Shown: positions 51,777-63,342, counted from the stretch's first letter. The stretch is 64,000 bases of DNA from HGM04593 sp045636125 (GCA_045636125.1 JAZTWX010000017.1:62001-126000), one strand, 5' to 3'. A program made the numbers and translations. Notes: a model not told the origin generated them from the sequence alone.

Positions 51777-52667
51777 ATGAAAAAACATTCTTTTAAGGAG
51801 TGGCTCATAGCTACACGTCCTTGGTCTTTCCCCGCATCGTCAATGCCTGTGCTTGTTACTTTGGCCTATCTTTTCTGGATGGGCGCGGAAATCAATTGGC
51901 TTGCAGGTATCTGGGCGCTTGTGAATATTGTGATTTTCCACGCTGCCGGCAACACCTGGAGCGACTATTTCGACTATGTAAAGGGTGTTGACCGCGAGGA
52001 TACCATTGGCGGTATGTCAATTGTGAGCGGCGAGTTCAAGGCGCAGGAGATACGCTCTCTTGCAATAGGTCTCCTGGTTGTGGCTGTTGCTGCTGGTATA
52101 GGGCTTGTGTATATCACCGGTATAAAGACTCTCTATTTCGGCCTTGCCGGCTGCCTGCTTACAGTGGGTTACCCCTGGCTTAAATATCACGCTCTTGGCG
52201 ATTTGGATATTTTCCTCACATACTCGGTGCTGCCCATCCTGGGAACATCGTTTGTGGCTTGCGGCGCAATTGTTTCCCAGCTTTTGTGGCTCACAATCCC
52301 CATTGGTCTTATTACCGTGGGTATTCTGCACGCGAACAATACCCGTGACGCCGAGCACGACAACCGTGCCAACATTAAGACATTTGCAATGCTTGTGGGT
52401 AAGAAAGCATCGGCGTGGCTTTATTGCTTCGAGGTGATATTCCCTTTTCTGTGGGTGGTGGCTGCAATTATCGCGGGTGCTCTTCCCTTGTGGTCGCTTC
52501 TCGTGCTTGTTGCCCTGAAGCCCGCAATTGACAACGCACGTAAGGCTATGAGCTTCCTTACCGAGGGAATGAGCGCGCTCATTGGTGTCGACGAGCTTAC
52601 TGCAAAATTGCAGCTTATGTTCAGCTTGCTGCTCACAATCTCTCTCTTTGTGTCGGCTCTGGTATGA
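51777..52667 (+). CDS. UbiA/MenA-family membrane prenyltransferase
   Basis: 296 residues with about eight or nine membrane helices. The first Asp-rich motif is NTWSDYFDYVKGVDRED (near 60-76) and the second is NNTRDAEHDNRANIKTFA (near 188-205), as in MenA and UbiA enzymes that attach a polyprenyl chain to an aromatic acceptor. MenA-type DHNA prenylation for menaquinone is the closest guess. Bacteroidales often carry more than one such gene and no other men gene is nearby, so I leave the substrate open. The stop overlaps the next start (ATGA), showing translational coupling. Confidence 0.82.
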   Translation: MKKHSFKEWLIATRPWSFPASSMPVLVTLAYLFWMGAEINWLAGIWALVNIVIFHAAGNTWSDYFDYVKGVDREDTIGGMSIVSGEFKAQEIRSLAIGLLVVAVAAGIGLVYITGIKTLYFGLAGCLLTVGYPWLKYHALGDLDIFLTYSVLPILGTSFVACGAIVSQLLWLTIPIGLITVGILHANNTRDAEHDNRANIKTFAMLVGKKASAWLYCFEVIFPFLWVVAAIIAGALPLWSLLVLVALKPAIDNARKAMSFLTEGMSALIGVDELTAKLQLMFSLLLTISLFVSALV

Positions 52668-53281
52668 TAAAGCGTGTAATTTTCACCCTTATAGTGGCGC
52701 TTGTGTTGTGGACAATAATGTTTTGTCCGCTCACAGCGCCTTATGTCAATTTCTGGTACACTATGACAGCGTCGGCCTGCACGCTCACGCTGTTGGCTAC
52801 CATTTTTGCGCCCGGTTGGTGGAAGAGCGTGAAATTCTCCTTCTCCGACGTGTTGTTGGGTGTTGCAATTGCAGTTGCCCTTTGGGGCATCTTCTGGGTG
52901 GGCGACAAGCTGTCGCAGATAATGTTCTCTTTTGCCCGCCCGCAGGTTGATACGATATACGGGATGAAGGACGGCTTTTCGCCGTGGCTTCTCACTGCGC
53001 TGATGCTTTTCCTCATCGGCCCAGCCGAGGAGATCTTCTGGCGCGGTTTTGTGCAGCAGAAATTCACCGAGCGCTGGGGCGGCAACATTGCGTTTGTGGC
53101 AACAACCGCCGTTTATGCGTTGGTTCACGCCGGCTCTTGCAATTTTATGCTCACAATGGCAGCTCTTGTAGCGGGCTTCGTGTGGGGCTTGCTCTACCGC
53201 CTTTTCCCCCAACGCTTTTTGGCCATAATAATATCTCACGCTTTGTGGGATGTGGCTGTGTTCATTTGGTTTCCAATATAA
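52664..53281 (+). CDS. CPBP-family intramembrane metalloprotease
   Basis: 205 residues with about six or seven membrane helices. The family motifs are in order: AEEIFWRGF (EExxxR near 122), VYALVHAGS (near 147) and SHALWDVAVF (near 192). These place Glu and His residues for a zinc site in the membrane, as in Rce1-type proteases. The natural substrate is unknown. It overlaps the prenyltransferase gene by 4 bases; Rce1 acts on prenylated proteins in eukaryotes, but the link here is probably coincidence. Confidence 0.9.
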   Translation: MIKRVIFTLIVALVLWTIMFCPLTAPYVNFWYTMTASACTLTLLATIFAPGWWKSVKFSFSDVLLGVAIAVALWGIFWVGDKLSQIMFSFARPQVDTIYGMKDGFSPWLLTALMLFLIGPAEEIFWRGFVQQKFTERWGGNIAFVATTAVYALVHAGSCNFMLTMAALVAGFVWGLLYRLFPQRFLAIIISHALWDVAVFIWFPI

Positions 53282-53293
53282 TAATACCGTTTA

Positions 53294-54664
53294 ATGGCAA
53301 AGGATAAGACCGTTTTTTTGTGTAACGACTGTGGCTACGAGTCGCCCAAATGGCAGGGTAAGTGCCCAGCTTGCGGTGCGTGGAACAGTTTTGTGGAGAA
53401 GGTGGTGCGTGCGGGTGCACAGTCGCGCGTGCCGCAGGCTGCAGCCCTGCAGAACAGCCCTGCGCAGCCGGTTCTTGTTGACGATGTCTCCACCGACGAG
53501 CTACCGCGTATAGATATGGGCGATGCCGAGCTCAACCGTGTGTTGGGCGGTGGCCTTGTGCCAGGCTCGCTTGTGCTCCTGGGTGGTGAACCGGGTATAG
53601 GAAAGTCCACTCTTGTGTTGCAGACAATTCTTCGTATGTCGCAGCGACGCGTGCTCTACGTGTCGGGCGAGGAGAGCGTGCAGCAGATAAAACTGCGCGC
53701 CGACCGCATAACACACGAGCGTGCCAACTGTTATCTAGTGTGCGAAACGCTCCTTGAAACGGTTTTCACCCACATTGTGAACGTAAAGCCCGAGCTTGTG
53801 GTAATTGACTCCATACAGACAATGTGCAGCGAGGCTGTCGACTCTTCGCCCGGCAGCATGGCACAGGTGCGTGAGTGTACCGCAATGCTCCTTAAATATG
53901 CCAAAGAGAACAACGTACCTGTAATTCTCATTGGCCACATAACAAAAGACGGCGCAATTGCCGGCCCGAAGATACTTGAACACATTGTAGATGTGGTCAT
54001 TCAGTTCGAGGGCGACCAGCATTACCTCTACCGCGTTCTGCGCTCAATAAAGAACCGCTTCGGCAGCACAGCCGAGCTTGGAATATACGAAATGCGCCGC
54101 GAGGGGTTGCGTCAGGTGAGCAACCCGTCGGAATTGCTGCTCAGCGACCGCCACAAGGGAATGAGCGGCATTGCAATTGCATCGGCAATTGAAGGCGTGA
54201 GCCCTTTCCTCATTGAGGCGCAGGCGCTTGTGAGCACTGCGGCCTACGGAACGCCGCAGCGTTCGGCTACAGGCTTCGACATACGCCGAATGAATATGTT
54301 GCTTGCGGTGCTCGAAAAGCGTGTGGGCTTCAAGCTCGCGCAAAAGGATGTCTACCTGAACATTGCCGGTGGTCTGCGTGTGAACGACCCCGCCATTGAC
54401 CTTTCGGTGATAAGCGCCATATTGTCGAGCAATATGGACGTTGAAATAGAGCCCACCATCTGTCTTTCGGGCGAGGTGGGGCTTTCGGGTGAAATACGCC
54501 CCGTGAACCGCATAGAACAGCGTATAGCCGAGGCTGCAAAGCTTGGCTTCAAGCAGATAATTGTACCAAAGTCGAATATGAAGCGTCTCGACCTTTCACG
54601 TTTCCCAATTGAGGTGTTGCCGGTGAACAAGGTCGAGGAGGCTTTCCGCATAATTTTCGGATAA
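53294..54664 (+). CDS. radA: DNA repair protein RadA
   Basis: 456 residues, standard. The four-cysteine zinc finger is CNDCGYESPKWQGKCPACG (10-28). Walker A is GGEPGIGKST near 97, and the RadA signature KNRFG lies near 255. The C-terminal Lon-protease-like domain (about 280-456) is present. RadA is a RecA-like helicase that extends branches in homologous recombination. It sits 12 bases after the CPBP gene and 3 bases before the FAD oxidoreductase gene. Confidence 0.97.
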   Translation: MAKDKTVFLCNDCGYESPKWQGKCPACGAWNSFVEKVVRAGAQSRVPQAAALQNSPAQPVLVDDVSTDELPRIDMGDAELNRVLGGGLVPGSLVLLGGEPGIGKSTLVLQTILRMSQRRVLYVSGEESVQQIKLRADRITHERANCYLVCETLLETVFTHIVNVKPELVVIDSIQTMCSEAVDSSPGSMAQVRECTAMLLKYAKENNVPVILIGHITKDGAIAGPKILEHIVDVVIQFEGDQHYLYRVLRSIKNRFGSTAELGIYEMRREGLRQVSNPSELLLSDRHKGMSGIAIASAIEGVSPFLIEAQALVSTAAYGTPQRSATGFDIRRMNMLLAVLEKRVGFKLAQKDVYLNIAGGLRVNDPAIDLSVISAILSSNMDVEIEPTICLSGEVGLSGEIRPVNRIEQRIAEAAKLGFKQIIVPKSNMKRLDLSRFPIEVLPVNKVEEAFRIIFG

Positions 54665-54667
54665 CCG

Positions 54668-56269
54668 ATGATACACGAATTTCAAACAAGAGTTTTACCG
54701 CACCAGGCGGCCAATGAGCAGTCGCTCAAGCGTTATGTGGCCGAAACAAAGGGATGGGATGTGCGCACTATCAATGCTGTGAGGGTGTTGCGCCGCAGTA
54801 TCGACGCACGCCAACGCACAATCTTTGTGAATCTTCTGTTGCGTGTCTTTGTGAACGAGCAGCCCACTTGCGACGAATATGTGAGCCGCGAATATGGCAA
54901 TGTCGAGGGTAAGCAGCCGGTCATTGTGGTGGGTGCGGGCCCTGCCGGTCTTTTTGCCGCGCTCAAATTGATAGAGAACGGCTTGCGTCCCATTGTGGTG
55001 GAGCGTGGTCGCGACGTGCGCACCCGCAAGGTCGACCTTGCAAACATTTCCCGCACCCACAAGGTGAACCCCGAATCGAACTATTGTTTCGGCGAGGGTG
55101 GTGCAGGCGCATATTCCGACGGTAAGCTCTACACGCGCAGCAAGAAACGTGGCAGCATTGAAGGCGTTCTCAACATCTTCTGCCAGCACGGGGCATCGCC
55201 CTCTATCCTTGCCGATGCGCACCCTCATATAGGAACCGACAAATTGCCGCGTGTTATAGAAAATATGCGCAACACCATTATAAACTGCGGTGGAGAGGTC
55301 CGTTTCGAAACACGTATGTGCGGCCTTCTTATGCAGGGTGGCAAGGTGTGCGGAATTTTGACCGACAAGGGTGAATTTGAGGCAGGGGCGGTTATTCTGG
55401 CAACAGGACATTCGGCAAAGGATGTTTACCGCTATCTTCACGCCAGTGGCGTTGCGCTCGAAAGCAAGGGCTTCGCTGTGGGTGTGCGTTTGGAGCATCC
55501 GTCGGCGCTGATAGACAAGATACAGTATCACAACCCTGCGGGCAGGGGAAAATATCTGCCCGCTGCCGAGTATAGCTTCACTGCACAGGTGGGTGGCCGT
55601 GGCGTGTACAGTTTCTGTATGTGTCCCGGTGGAGTGGTTATTCCGTCGGCCTCGACAAACAGCGAATTGCTTGTGAATGGTATGTCGCCGTCGCACCGTG
55701 GCGGTGCGTGGAGCAATTCGGGTATGGTTGTTCAGGTGAACCCCGAAGATGTGCTCCTGCCCGAAATGCAGATAGATATAGACGGCATTGAGGTTGTGCC
55801 TGACGACTCGCCGTTGAGGGTGATGAACTTTCAGGAACGTCTCGAAAAACTCTGCTGGGCTATGGGCAACTATCGTCAAACGGCGCCGGCGCAGCGTATG
55901 ACCGATTTTGTAAACCGTAAATTGAGCTACGACCTTCCCAAAAGCTCTTATGCTCCCGGGTTGATATCTTCGCCTATGCACTTCTGGCTGCCTAAATTCG
56001 TGTCGGAGCGCCTGCAAAAGGGCTTTGAACATTTTGGCCGTGTGTCGCGTGGTTTCCTCACAAACGAGGCAACAATGATAGGCGTTGAAACACGAACATC
56101 GTCGCCTGTGCGCATAGTGCGCGATAACGATACGCTGCAACACGTTGGCGTTGAGGGGCTTTTCCCCTGTGGCGAGGGTGCTGGTTATGCGGGCGGTATT
56201 GTGTCGGCTGCGGTCGACGGCGAACGTTGTGCACTTTCGGCAGCCGAATATATAAATAGAATAGGGTAA
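54668..56269 (+). CDS. FAD-dependent oxidoreductase (COG2509-type), unknown substrate
   Basis: 533 residues. An N-terminal domain (1-85) of about 80 residues precedes the dinucleotide-binding motif IVVGAGPAGLFAALKL (near 90-105). NYCFGEGGAGAYSDGKLYTR (near 138-157) and the C-terminal FPCGEGAGYAGGIVSAAVDG (near 500-519) are hallmarks of this uncharacterised flavoprotein family. The two-part FAD site looks complete. The true reaction is not known to me. It is the last gene of the prenyltransferase-CPBP-radA row and ends in a strong terminator. Confidence 0.9.
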   Translation: MIHEFQTRVLPHQAANEQSLKRYVAETKGWDVRTINAVRVLRRSIDARQRTIFVNLLLRVFVNEQPTCDEYVSREYGNVEGKQPVIVVGAGPAGLFAALKLIENGLRPIVVERGRDVRTRKVDLANISRTHKVNPESNYCFGEGGAGAYSDGKLYTRSKKRGSIEGVLNIFCQHGASPSILADAHPHIGTDKLPRVIENMRNTIINCGGEVRFETRMCGLLMQGGKVCGILTDKGEFEAGAVILATGHSAKDVYRYLHASGVALESKGFAVGVRLEHPSALIDKIQYHNPAGRGKYLPAAEYSFTAQVGGRGVYSFCMCPGGVVIPSASTNSELLVNGMSPSHRGGAWSNSGMVVQVNPEDVLLPEMQIDIDGIEVVPDDSPLRVMNFQERLEKLCWAMGNYRQTAPAQRMTDFVNRKLSYDLPKSSYAPGLISSPMHFWLPKFVSERLQKGFEHFGRVSRGFLTNEATMIGVETRTSSPVRIVRDNDTLQHVGVEGLFPCGEGAGYAGGIVSAAVDGERCALSAAEYINRIG

Positions 56270-56284
56270 TAATATGTTTACAAT

Positions 56285-56325
56285 AAGAGAGAAGAGGACT
56301 GGTAATACCAGTCCTCTTCTCTCTT
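56285..56325. terminator. Bidirectional terminator between the FAD oxidoreductase and GH20 genes
   Basis: A perfect stem of about 20 bp (56285-56304 with 56306-56325) has almost no loop, so the tip must open when folded. It separates two converging operons. Confidence 0.85.
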
Positions 56326-56339
56326 ATATATAATAGTAA

Positions 56340-58385
56340 TTATTTTACAACAATTTCGTCGGTGAACATAAAGCCACCCTGTTTGCCGCGTTGTGCGCGG
56401 TAGCGAATGTAGCGCGCACGGCTCCTTCCCTGCCAACAGTAGTTCTTGAAACTCAATGTGTCGTCGCGCACCACATTGTGTGTAATGTGGGTGAGGGGTG
56501 TGAAATTAACACTGTCGGTTGATGCCTCAATTATTACCTCGGCGGGGAGGTATATTCCCGGCTCGCATATCTGCATAAAATCGGCCGAAACGTTCTTTAT
56601 CTCCTTCTCCCCTTCGAGGTCGATGCAGACATCTATTCCCCCGCGGCCTATAAAGCCTTGCCAGCGTTTGTCGCTGTTGTTCCACCCGCCGTGTATTCCG
56701 TCGGTGAGGGCGCTGTCGCCGCCAGCGGTGTATGTGGGGTAGTAGGGCGAGCCTTGTGCGTAGTGCACCTTCTTGCCCTTTGCAAGGTGGTTGTTTGCGG
56801 CTATTGACTGCGGGCGGTTGCCATACTCGCGTGCAAGGTCGAACGCGTTGTAGCCGCGTTTGTGCAGTTGCTCCACGGCTGCGATGGCTCTTGAACGGAA
56901 CTTGGTGTAGTCGCGTTTGTGCTGCGGGCTCCACCCCGTTTCGGCAATAGCGAGGATGCGCGGGTACACCATATGTTCGTTGTGTTCCTCGGTGGGTATA
57001 TATTCGGCCCACACGTTGCCCTGAATTCCGTGTATGAATTTAGCCTCCTCGTTGCCGAGGCTGTCGGGCACGGGGTTATACGAATATACCTTTTCAATGG
57101 GAATGTACCCGCCGAAGGCAACAGGCTGTGTGTGTGGCGCGTCCTGATAATAGTCCAGGTAGCAGAATTCTCCCGGGGTCATAATGGCCTTGTGACCGCT
57201 GCGCGCAGCTTTTATGCCTCCCTCGGTTCCTCTCCACGACATTACGGTGGCGTTGGGCGAAAGCCCGCCCTCTATAATCTCGTCCCACACGATTATCTGT
57301 CGGCCTTTGCCGTTAAGGTATTTCTCAATGCGGTTAATGAGGTAGCTTTGCAGCTCTTCGAGGTTCTTCAGCCCCTCTTCTCGCATACGCTTGCGGCACA
57401 GCGGGCAACTGCCCCACGATGCTTTCCCTGCCTCGTCACCGCCAATGTGAATATATTCGCTTGGGAAAAGTGCGATAACCTCGTCGAGCACATCTTGCAG
57501 GAAGGTGTAAGTCTCCTCGTTGCCCACGCAAAAATCGGCCTGTTTGTATGGCTCGTGTGTGCAGGAGAGCTGCGGATAGGCAGTGAGAACCTCCTCAGAG
57601 TGTGCGGGCATTTCAATTTCGGGGATAATGGACACGTGGCGCTCGGCGGCGTATTCCACAATTTCGCGAATGTCGTTTGCGGTGTAGAACCCACCATATG
57701 CTCCGGGCGTTCCCTCCTCTTTATATAGGCGGTCGCCGTACCACCAGTCTTTCCACAACTGTTGGCTGCGCCACGCTGCAAATTGCGTGAGCGCGGGGTG
57801 TTTTTTTATCTCAATGCGCCACCCTGCGGCATCGGTCAAATGCAGGTGCAGGCGGTTCATCTTGTAGTGCGCAATTGCGTCAATCTGTTTTTTTATGTAC
57901 TCTTTGCCGAAGAAGTGGCGCGAAACATCGAGCATAAGGCCGCGGTAGGGGAAACGAGGCTCGTCTGCTATGCGGCCGCAGGGAATGTGCCCGTGCGCAT
58001 CGTTCAATTGTGCAAAAGTCTGTATGCCGTAAAAAAGTCCCGCGTTACCAGTCGCTTCAATTCTAATGCTGTCGCGGGTTACGGTGAGGCTGTAGCCTTC
58101 GGGCGAGGAGATACCACAAATGCTGTCGCGCAATGCAAACGCAATAACCTTTTTGCTTTCGGGGTTTATTGCAATTGTGCTACGCCCTATGGCCCTCAAC
58201 AGCAATTGCTCATTCTCACTGTCGAGTGTAGAGTGAACTTTTACTCCGCCATCGGTTGTGAATGTGCCGCCGGTGACCGTGCAGTGAGCGGGTGCGGGCA
58301 GAATAATGTCGTAGGGGTTACACGCTTTTTTGTCGCAAGCGACTGCAATGCAGGCTGCAAGAAAGAGTATTACGAGCTTTTTCAT
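56340..58385 (-). CDS. Beta-N-acetylhexosaminidase, GH20 family, lipoprotein
   Basis: 681 residues with a lipobox at Cys17 (AVACDKK). The N-terminal GH20b domain (about 25-140) is followed by the catalytic barrel (about 145-480), with YRGLMLDVSRHFF, HLHLTDAAGWRIEI and the catalytic Asp-Glu pair in HIGGDEAGKASW near 315-326. TVMSWRGTEGG lines the pocket. The C-terminal part (about 540-681) is a discoidin/chitobiase-like beta domain. It removes terminal GlcNAc or GalNAc from glycans at the cell envelope. It overlaps metA by 4 bases (ATGA), an odd pairing that suggests only transcriptional convenience. Confidence 0.94.
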   Translation of the reverse strand: MKKLVILFLAACIAVACDKKACNPYDIILPAPAHCTVTGGTFTTDGGVKVHSTLDSENEQLLLRAIGRSTIAINPESKKVIAFALRDSICGISSPEGYSLTVTRDSIRIEATGNAGLFYGIQTFAQLNDAHGHIPCGRIADEPRFPYRGLMLDVSRHFFGKEYIKKQIDAIAHYKMNRLHLHLTDAAGWRIEIKKHPALTQFAAWRSQQLWKDWWYGDRLYKEEGTPGAYGGFYTANDIREIVEYAAERHVSIIPEIEMPAHSEEVLTAYPQLSCTHEPYKQADFCVGNEETYTFLQDVLDEVIALFPSEYIHIGGDEAGKASWGSCPLCRKRMREEGLKNLEELQSYLINRIEKYLNGKGRQIIVWDEIIEGGLSPNATVMSWRGTEGGIKAARSGHKAIMTPGEFCYLDYYQDAPHTQPVAFGGYIPIEKVYSYNPVPDSLGNEEAKFIHGIQGNVWAEYIPTEEHNEHMVYPRILAIAETGWSPQHKRDYTKFRSRAIAAVEQLHKRGYNAFDLAREYGNRPQSIAANNHLAKGKKVHYAQGSPYYPTYTAGGDSALTDGIHGGWNNSDKRWQGFIGRGGIDVCIDLEGEKEIKNVSADFMQICEPGIYLPAEVIIEASTDSVNFTPLTHITHNVVRDDTLSFKNYCWQGRSRARYIRYRAQRGKQGGFMFTDEIVVK

Positions 58386-59266
58386 TCGCTCTTTGCTACA
58401 TAAAAATCCAACCAGTTGTTGAACAGTTTATGTGCCGTCGATTGCCAGTAGTTGAGTGGCGGTTGCGAGGGGTCGTCGTTGAAATAGTAGTTCACGGGAA
58501 TGTTTATGGGCAACCCCTTGTGTACATCGCGCTTGTGCTCGCTGTCGAGCGTGTATAGTGCATACTCCGAGTGCCCTGTGATGAAGAAATTCCTTGTCCC
58601 GCGCTCCTGCATAATGTATACGCCCGACTCCTCCGACTCCGAAAGAAGCTCCAAACGGGGCTCGGCAACAACATCGGCACGGTGAATATTGGTGTGTCGG
58701 CTGTGCGGTACGTAAATAATGTGGTCGAACCCTGTGAGCAACTGGTGTTCGATGTTCAATTGCGTGTGGGGGAAGACGCCGAACATTTTGCTTGGCAACA
58801 GGTACTTCTGTATGCCGAATTTGCGGTACAGCCCTGCCTGTGCTGCCCAACAGATGAAGAGCGTGCTTGTCACGTTCTTGTCGGCCCAGTCGAAAATTTC
58901 GCAAAGCTCGGGCCAGTATGTAACCTCCTCGAATTCAATCTTCTCAATGGGCGCGCCGGTTATTATGAGCCCGTCGAAACGCTCCCCGCGCAGTTCGCTG
59001 AACGCCTTGTAGTAGCGTTGCATATGCTCGGGTGAAGCGTGTTTGGGGGTGTGCGTGTCGAGCTTCATAAGCACAATTTCCACCTCTTGCTTTGTGGTGG
59101 AAAGCACGCGTATAAAGTCGGCTTCCGTCGGCTCCTTCATAGGCATAAGATTGAGCAGAGCTATTCTAAGGGTTTTTGCAGTGGAGGTGGTGAGAACCTC
59201 GAATTCGTTCCCTTCGTCAAGCACGGCTTGCAATGCGGGTAGTCCTGTCGGCACTTTGATGGGCAT
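58382..59266 (-). CDS. metA: MetA-family homoserine O-acyltransferase, predicted acetyl-specific
   Basis: 294 residues from ATG at 59266 (MPIKVPTGLPA); 30 extra in-frame codons upstream are rejected because family members begin MPI. Nucleophile Cys139 is in FICWAAQAGL. The His is in ITGHSEY and the Glu region follows. The position equal to Gly111 of E. coli MetA (TGAPL-G) is Glu108 here (TGAPI-E). Published work on MetA showed that Glu here selects acetyl-CoA and Gly succinyl-CoA, so O-acetylhomoserine is the predicted product despite the usual succinyltransferase name. The gene follows an M13 peptidase by 43 bases. Confidence 0.93.
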   Translation of the reverse strand: MPIKVPTGLPALQAVLDEGNEFEVLTTSTAKTLRIALLNLMPMKEPTEADFIRVLSTTKQEVEIVLMKLDTHTPKHASPEHMQRYYKAFSELRGERFDGLIITGAPIEKIEFEEVTYWPELCEIFDWADKNVTSTLFICWAAQAGLYRKFGIQKYLLPSKMFGVFPHTQLNIEHQLLTGFDHIIYVPHSRHTNIHRADVVAEPRLELLSESEESGVYIMQERGTRNFFITGHSEYALYTLDSEHKRDVHKGLPINIPVNYYFNDDPSQPPLNYWQSTAHKLFNNWLDFYVAKSE

Positions 59267-59309
59267 AGTTGCGAGTGGTTGTGTGGTTGTTATAAGTTCT
59301 TTTCTTGCT

Positions 59310-61340
59310 TTACCATATATCGAGGCGCTGCTCTTTGGGCACAAAGAGAGCATCACCCTCTTTTATTCCAAATGCAGTGTACCAGTCGTCGATATGGGGC
59401 AGTGTACCGTTCACGCGCCAGCGTGTGAGCGAGTGGGGGTCGTTCTTTGTGAGGTTGCGTATCTCCTCGTCGCGTATGTTGCCTGCCCACACGTTTGAGT
59501 ATGAGAGGTAGAAACGCTGTTCGGGGGTGTAACCGTCCTCGGTGGGGAGGGGGTTCTCCTTTGTCGCGTTCTTGAACGCCTGCATAGCTATTTTTAGTCC
59601 TCCGTGGTCGGCAATGTTCTCGCCTACAGTGAGCTGACCGTTGGCGTTGAGGCCGGGGAGAACCTCTATCTTGTTGAAAAAGTCGATAATGACCTTTGTG
59701 CGCTCATTGAAGCTCTTTACATCTTCCTCGCTCCACCACCCGGCGTAGTTACCATCTTTGTTGAAGTGGCGGCCCTGGTCGTCGAAACCGTGTGTCATTT
59801 CGTGACCGATTACAACACCTATGGCGCCGTAGTTGAACGCATCGTCGGCCTTAATGTCGAAGAAGGGGTATTGCAGGATGGCCGCGGGGAAACATATCTC
59901 GTTGGTTACGGGGCTGTAATAAGCGTTTACCGTTTGGGGCGAAATGTGCCACAGGCTGCGGTCTACGGGCTTGTTGAAGCTCTGCTCAACGTGGTCGTCC
60001 CAGCCAAAAGCCGAAATATCGCGCCACACCTCGGCGTAGCTCTTTTCGGGGTCGATAATGAGCTTGCTGTAATCCTGCCATTTGTCGGGGTAACCGATTT
60101 TAACGGTGAAGGCATCGAGCTTCTCGTGTGCAGCGGCTTTTGTGCTGTCGCTCATCCACTCCTGTGCGTCGATGCGCTCGCCGAGTGCAATTTGCAGGTT
60201 CTTAACAAGTTCTACCATACGCTCTTTTGCTGCGGGCGGGAAGTATTTTTCTACATACAGTTTGCCGATAACCTCGCTCAAAGCTCCGTCGGTAGCAGTG
60301 AGTGCGCGTTTCCAGCGTGCCTCCTGTGCTTTCTTGCCGCTCATGGTGCGGCCGTAGAAGTCAAAGGCAAGCTCCTCAATATCGTCGCTCAACTCGTTGG
60401 TGGTCGACGCGATTATTCTCCATTGTATGTATGCTTTAATGTCATTCAAGGGGGCGTTGTTTATAATATCGCTCACTTCGGCGATGGCAGCGGGCTGTCC
60501 AACGTTAATCTCCTTAATTTCGGCGGGAGAAATGCCGAGAGGGGTGAAGAATGCATCCCAGTCCATTGCAGGGAAGCTCTCTTTGAGCTTCGCATACTCC
60601 ATCGGGTGGTAGTTGTTCATTGGGTTGCGGCGCTCCACGCGGCTGAGCGATTTATTGGCAATGCGCGATTCTATGCGCATTACAGCCTCCATGTTGGCGA
60701 TAGCCTGCTCGTGGCTCTCTCCTTGCAACTCGAACATATTCGCAACATACTCCTTGAATTTGTTGCGTATGGTGGTTGTTGCCTCGTCGGTGTCGCTGTA
60801 ATAGCTCTTTTCGGGTAACGAAAGACCAGCCTGCGCTATTGTGAGTATGTTCTTATTGCTATCCATAATATCGCTGCCTATTCCCGTTGCGAAGAATCCG
60901 CCAATTCCCAGGCGGTAGTTCTTTGCCACTAGCGGGAGAATTGCGGCGCGGTCGGTAAGGGCTGCCACCTCTTGCAGGTAGGGCATAATGGGGCTGTTGC
61001 CCAGAGCGTTACGGCGTGCGCTGTCCATTGCAAGGTTGTAAAGGTCGCCCACCTTCTGTGCATCGGAACCGGGTGCGTTTTTCTTTTGAGAAAACTCTAT
61101 AACAAGTTCACGCAACTGTTCCTTGCTCTTGTCGCGCAGCGCATCGAACTGTCCGTAACGGGCAAATTCGTCGGGTAGGGGGTTGTTCTTGCTCCATCCG
61201 CCGGTTGCGTATGCGTAAAAGTCGGTTCCGGGACACTGTGTGGTGTCCATATTGGCAATATCAATCATTGTTTCCTGTTTTTTATCGGTTGTGCAGGCTG
61301 CGGCAAGCAGCATTGTTGCAAATATAAAAAGTTTTCTCAT
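59310..61340 (-). CDS. pepO: M13-family zinc metallopeptidase (neprilysin/PepO type), lipoprotein
   Basis: 676 residues with a lipobox at Cys16 (LAAAC). The N-terminal M13 lobe begins with GTDFYAYATGGW. The zinc motif is VIGHEMTHGFDD near 510-520, and the third ligand Glu is in GENIADHGGL near 573. NAYYSPVTNEICFPAAIL is the substrate-binding signature. The end (EQRLDIW) departs slightly from the usual C-x-x-W. It hydrolyses short peptides at the envelope. Only 3 bases separate it from the ABC-F gene upstream. Confidence 0.95.
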   Translation of the reverse strand: MRKLFIFATMLLAAACTTDKKQETMIDIANMDTTQCPGTDFYAYATGGWSKNNPLPDEFARYGQFDALRDKSKEQLRELVIEFSQKKNAPGSDAQKVGDLYNLAMDSARRNALGNSPIMPYLQEVAALTDRAAILPLVAKNYRLGIGGFFATGIGSDIMDSNKNILTIAQAGLSLPEKSYYSDTDEATTTIRNKFKEYVANMFELQGESHEQAIANMEAVMRIESRIANKSLSRVERRNPMNNYHPMEYAKLKESFPAMDWDAFFTPLGISPAEIKEINVGQPAAIAEVSDIINNAPLNDIKAYIQWRIIASTTNELSDDIEELAFDFYGRTMSGKKAQEARWKRALTATDGALSEVIGKLYVEKYFPPAAKERMVELVKNLQIALGERIDAQEWMSDSTKAAAHEKLDAFTVKIGYPDKWQDYSKLIIDPEKSYAEVWRDISAFGWDDHVEQSFNKPVDRSLWHISPQTVNAYYSPVTNEICFPAAILQYPFFDIKADDAFNYGAIGVVIGHEMTHGFDDQGRHFNKDGNYAGWWSEEDVKSFNERTKVIIDFFNKIEVLPGLNANGQLTVGENIADHGGLKIAMQAFKNATKENPLPTEDGYTPEQRFYLSYSNVWAGNIRDEEIRNLTKNDPHSLTRWRVNGTLPHIDDWYTAFGIKEGDALFVPKEQRLDIW

Positions 61341-61343
61341 TAT

Positions 61344-63275
<1,932 letters not shown>

Positions 63276-63310
63276 TGTCGTCTAGTTATTACAAGTTACA
63301 CAATCAAATA

Positions 63311-63342
63311 CAAAGTTATATGTTTGCGCCGATAAATGCAAG
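63311..63342 (-). promoter_or_regulatory. Promoter of the ABC-F / pepO / metA / GH20 operon
   Basis: On the minus strand CTTG (63342-63339) and TAACTTTG (63318-63311) are 20 bases apart; the -7 box is exact and the -33 box has one mismatch. Confidence 0.6.

Noticed and set aside
54695..56143. 482-codon open frame antisense to the FAD oxidoreductase
   Set aside because: The other strand has clear FAD-binding motifs and operon spacing; the antisense product has no domain or plausible start context.
59604..60818. 404-codon open frame antisense to the M13 peptidase
   Set aside because: The HExxH-bearing peptidase on the minus strand explains the region; the antisense frame is a codon-bias shadow.
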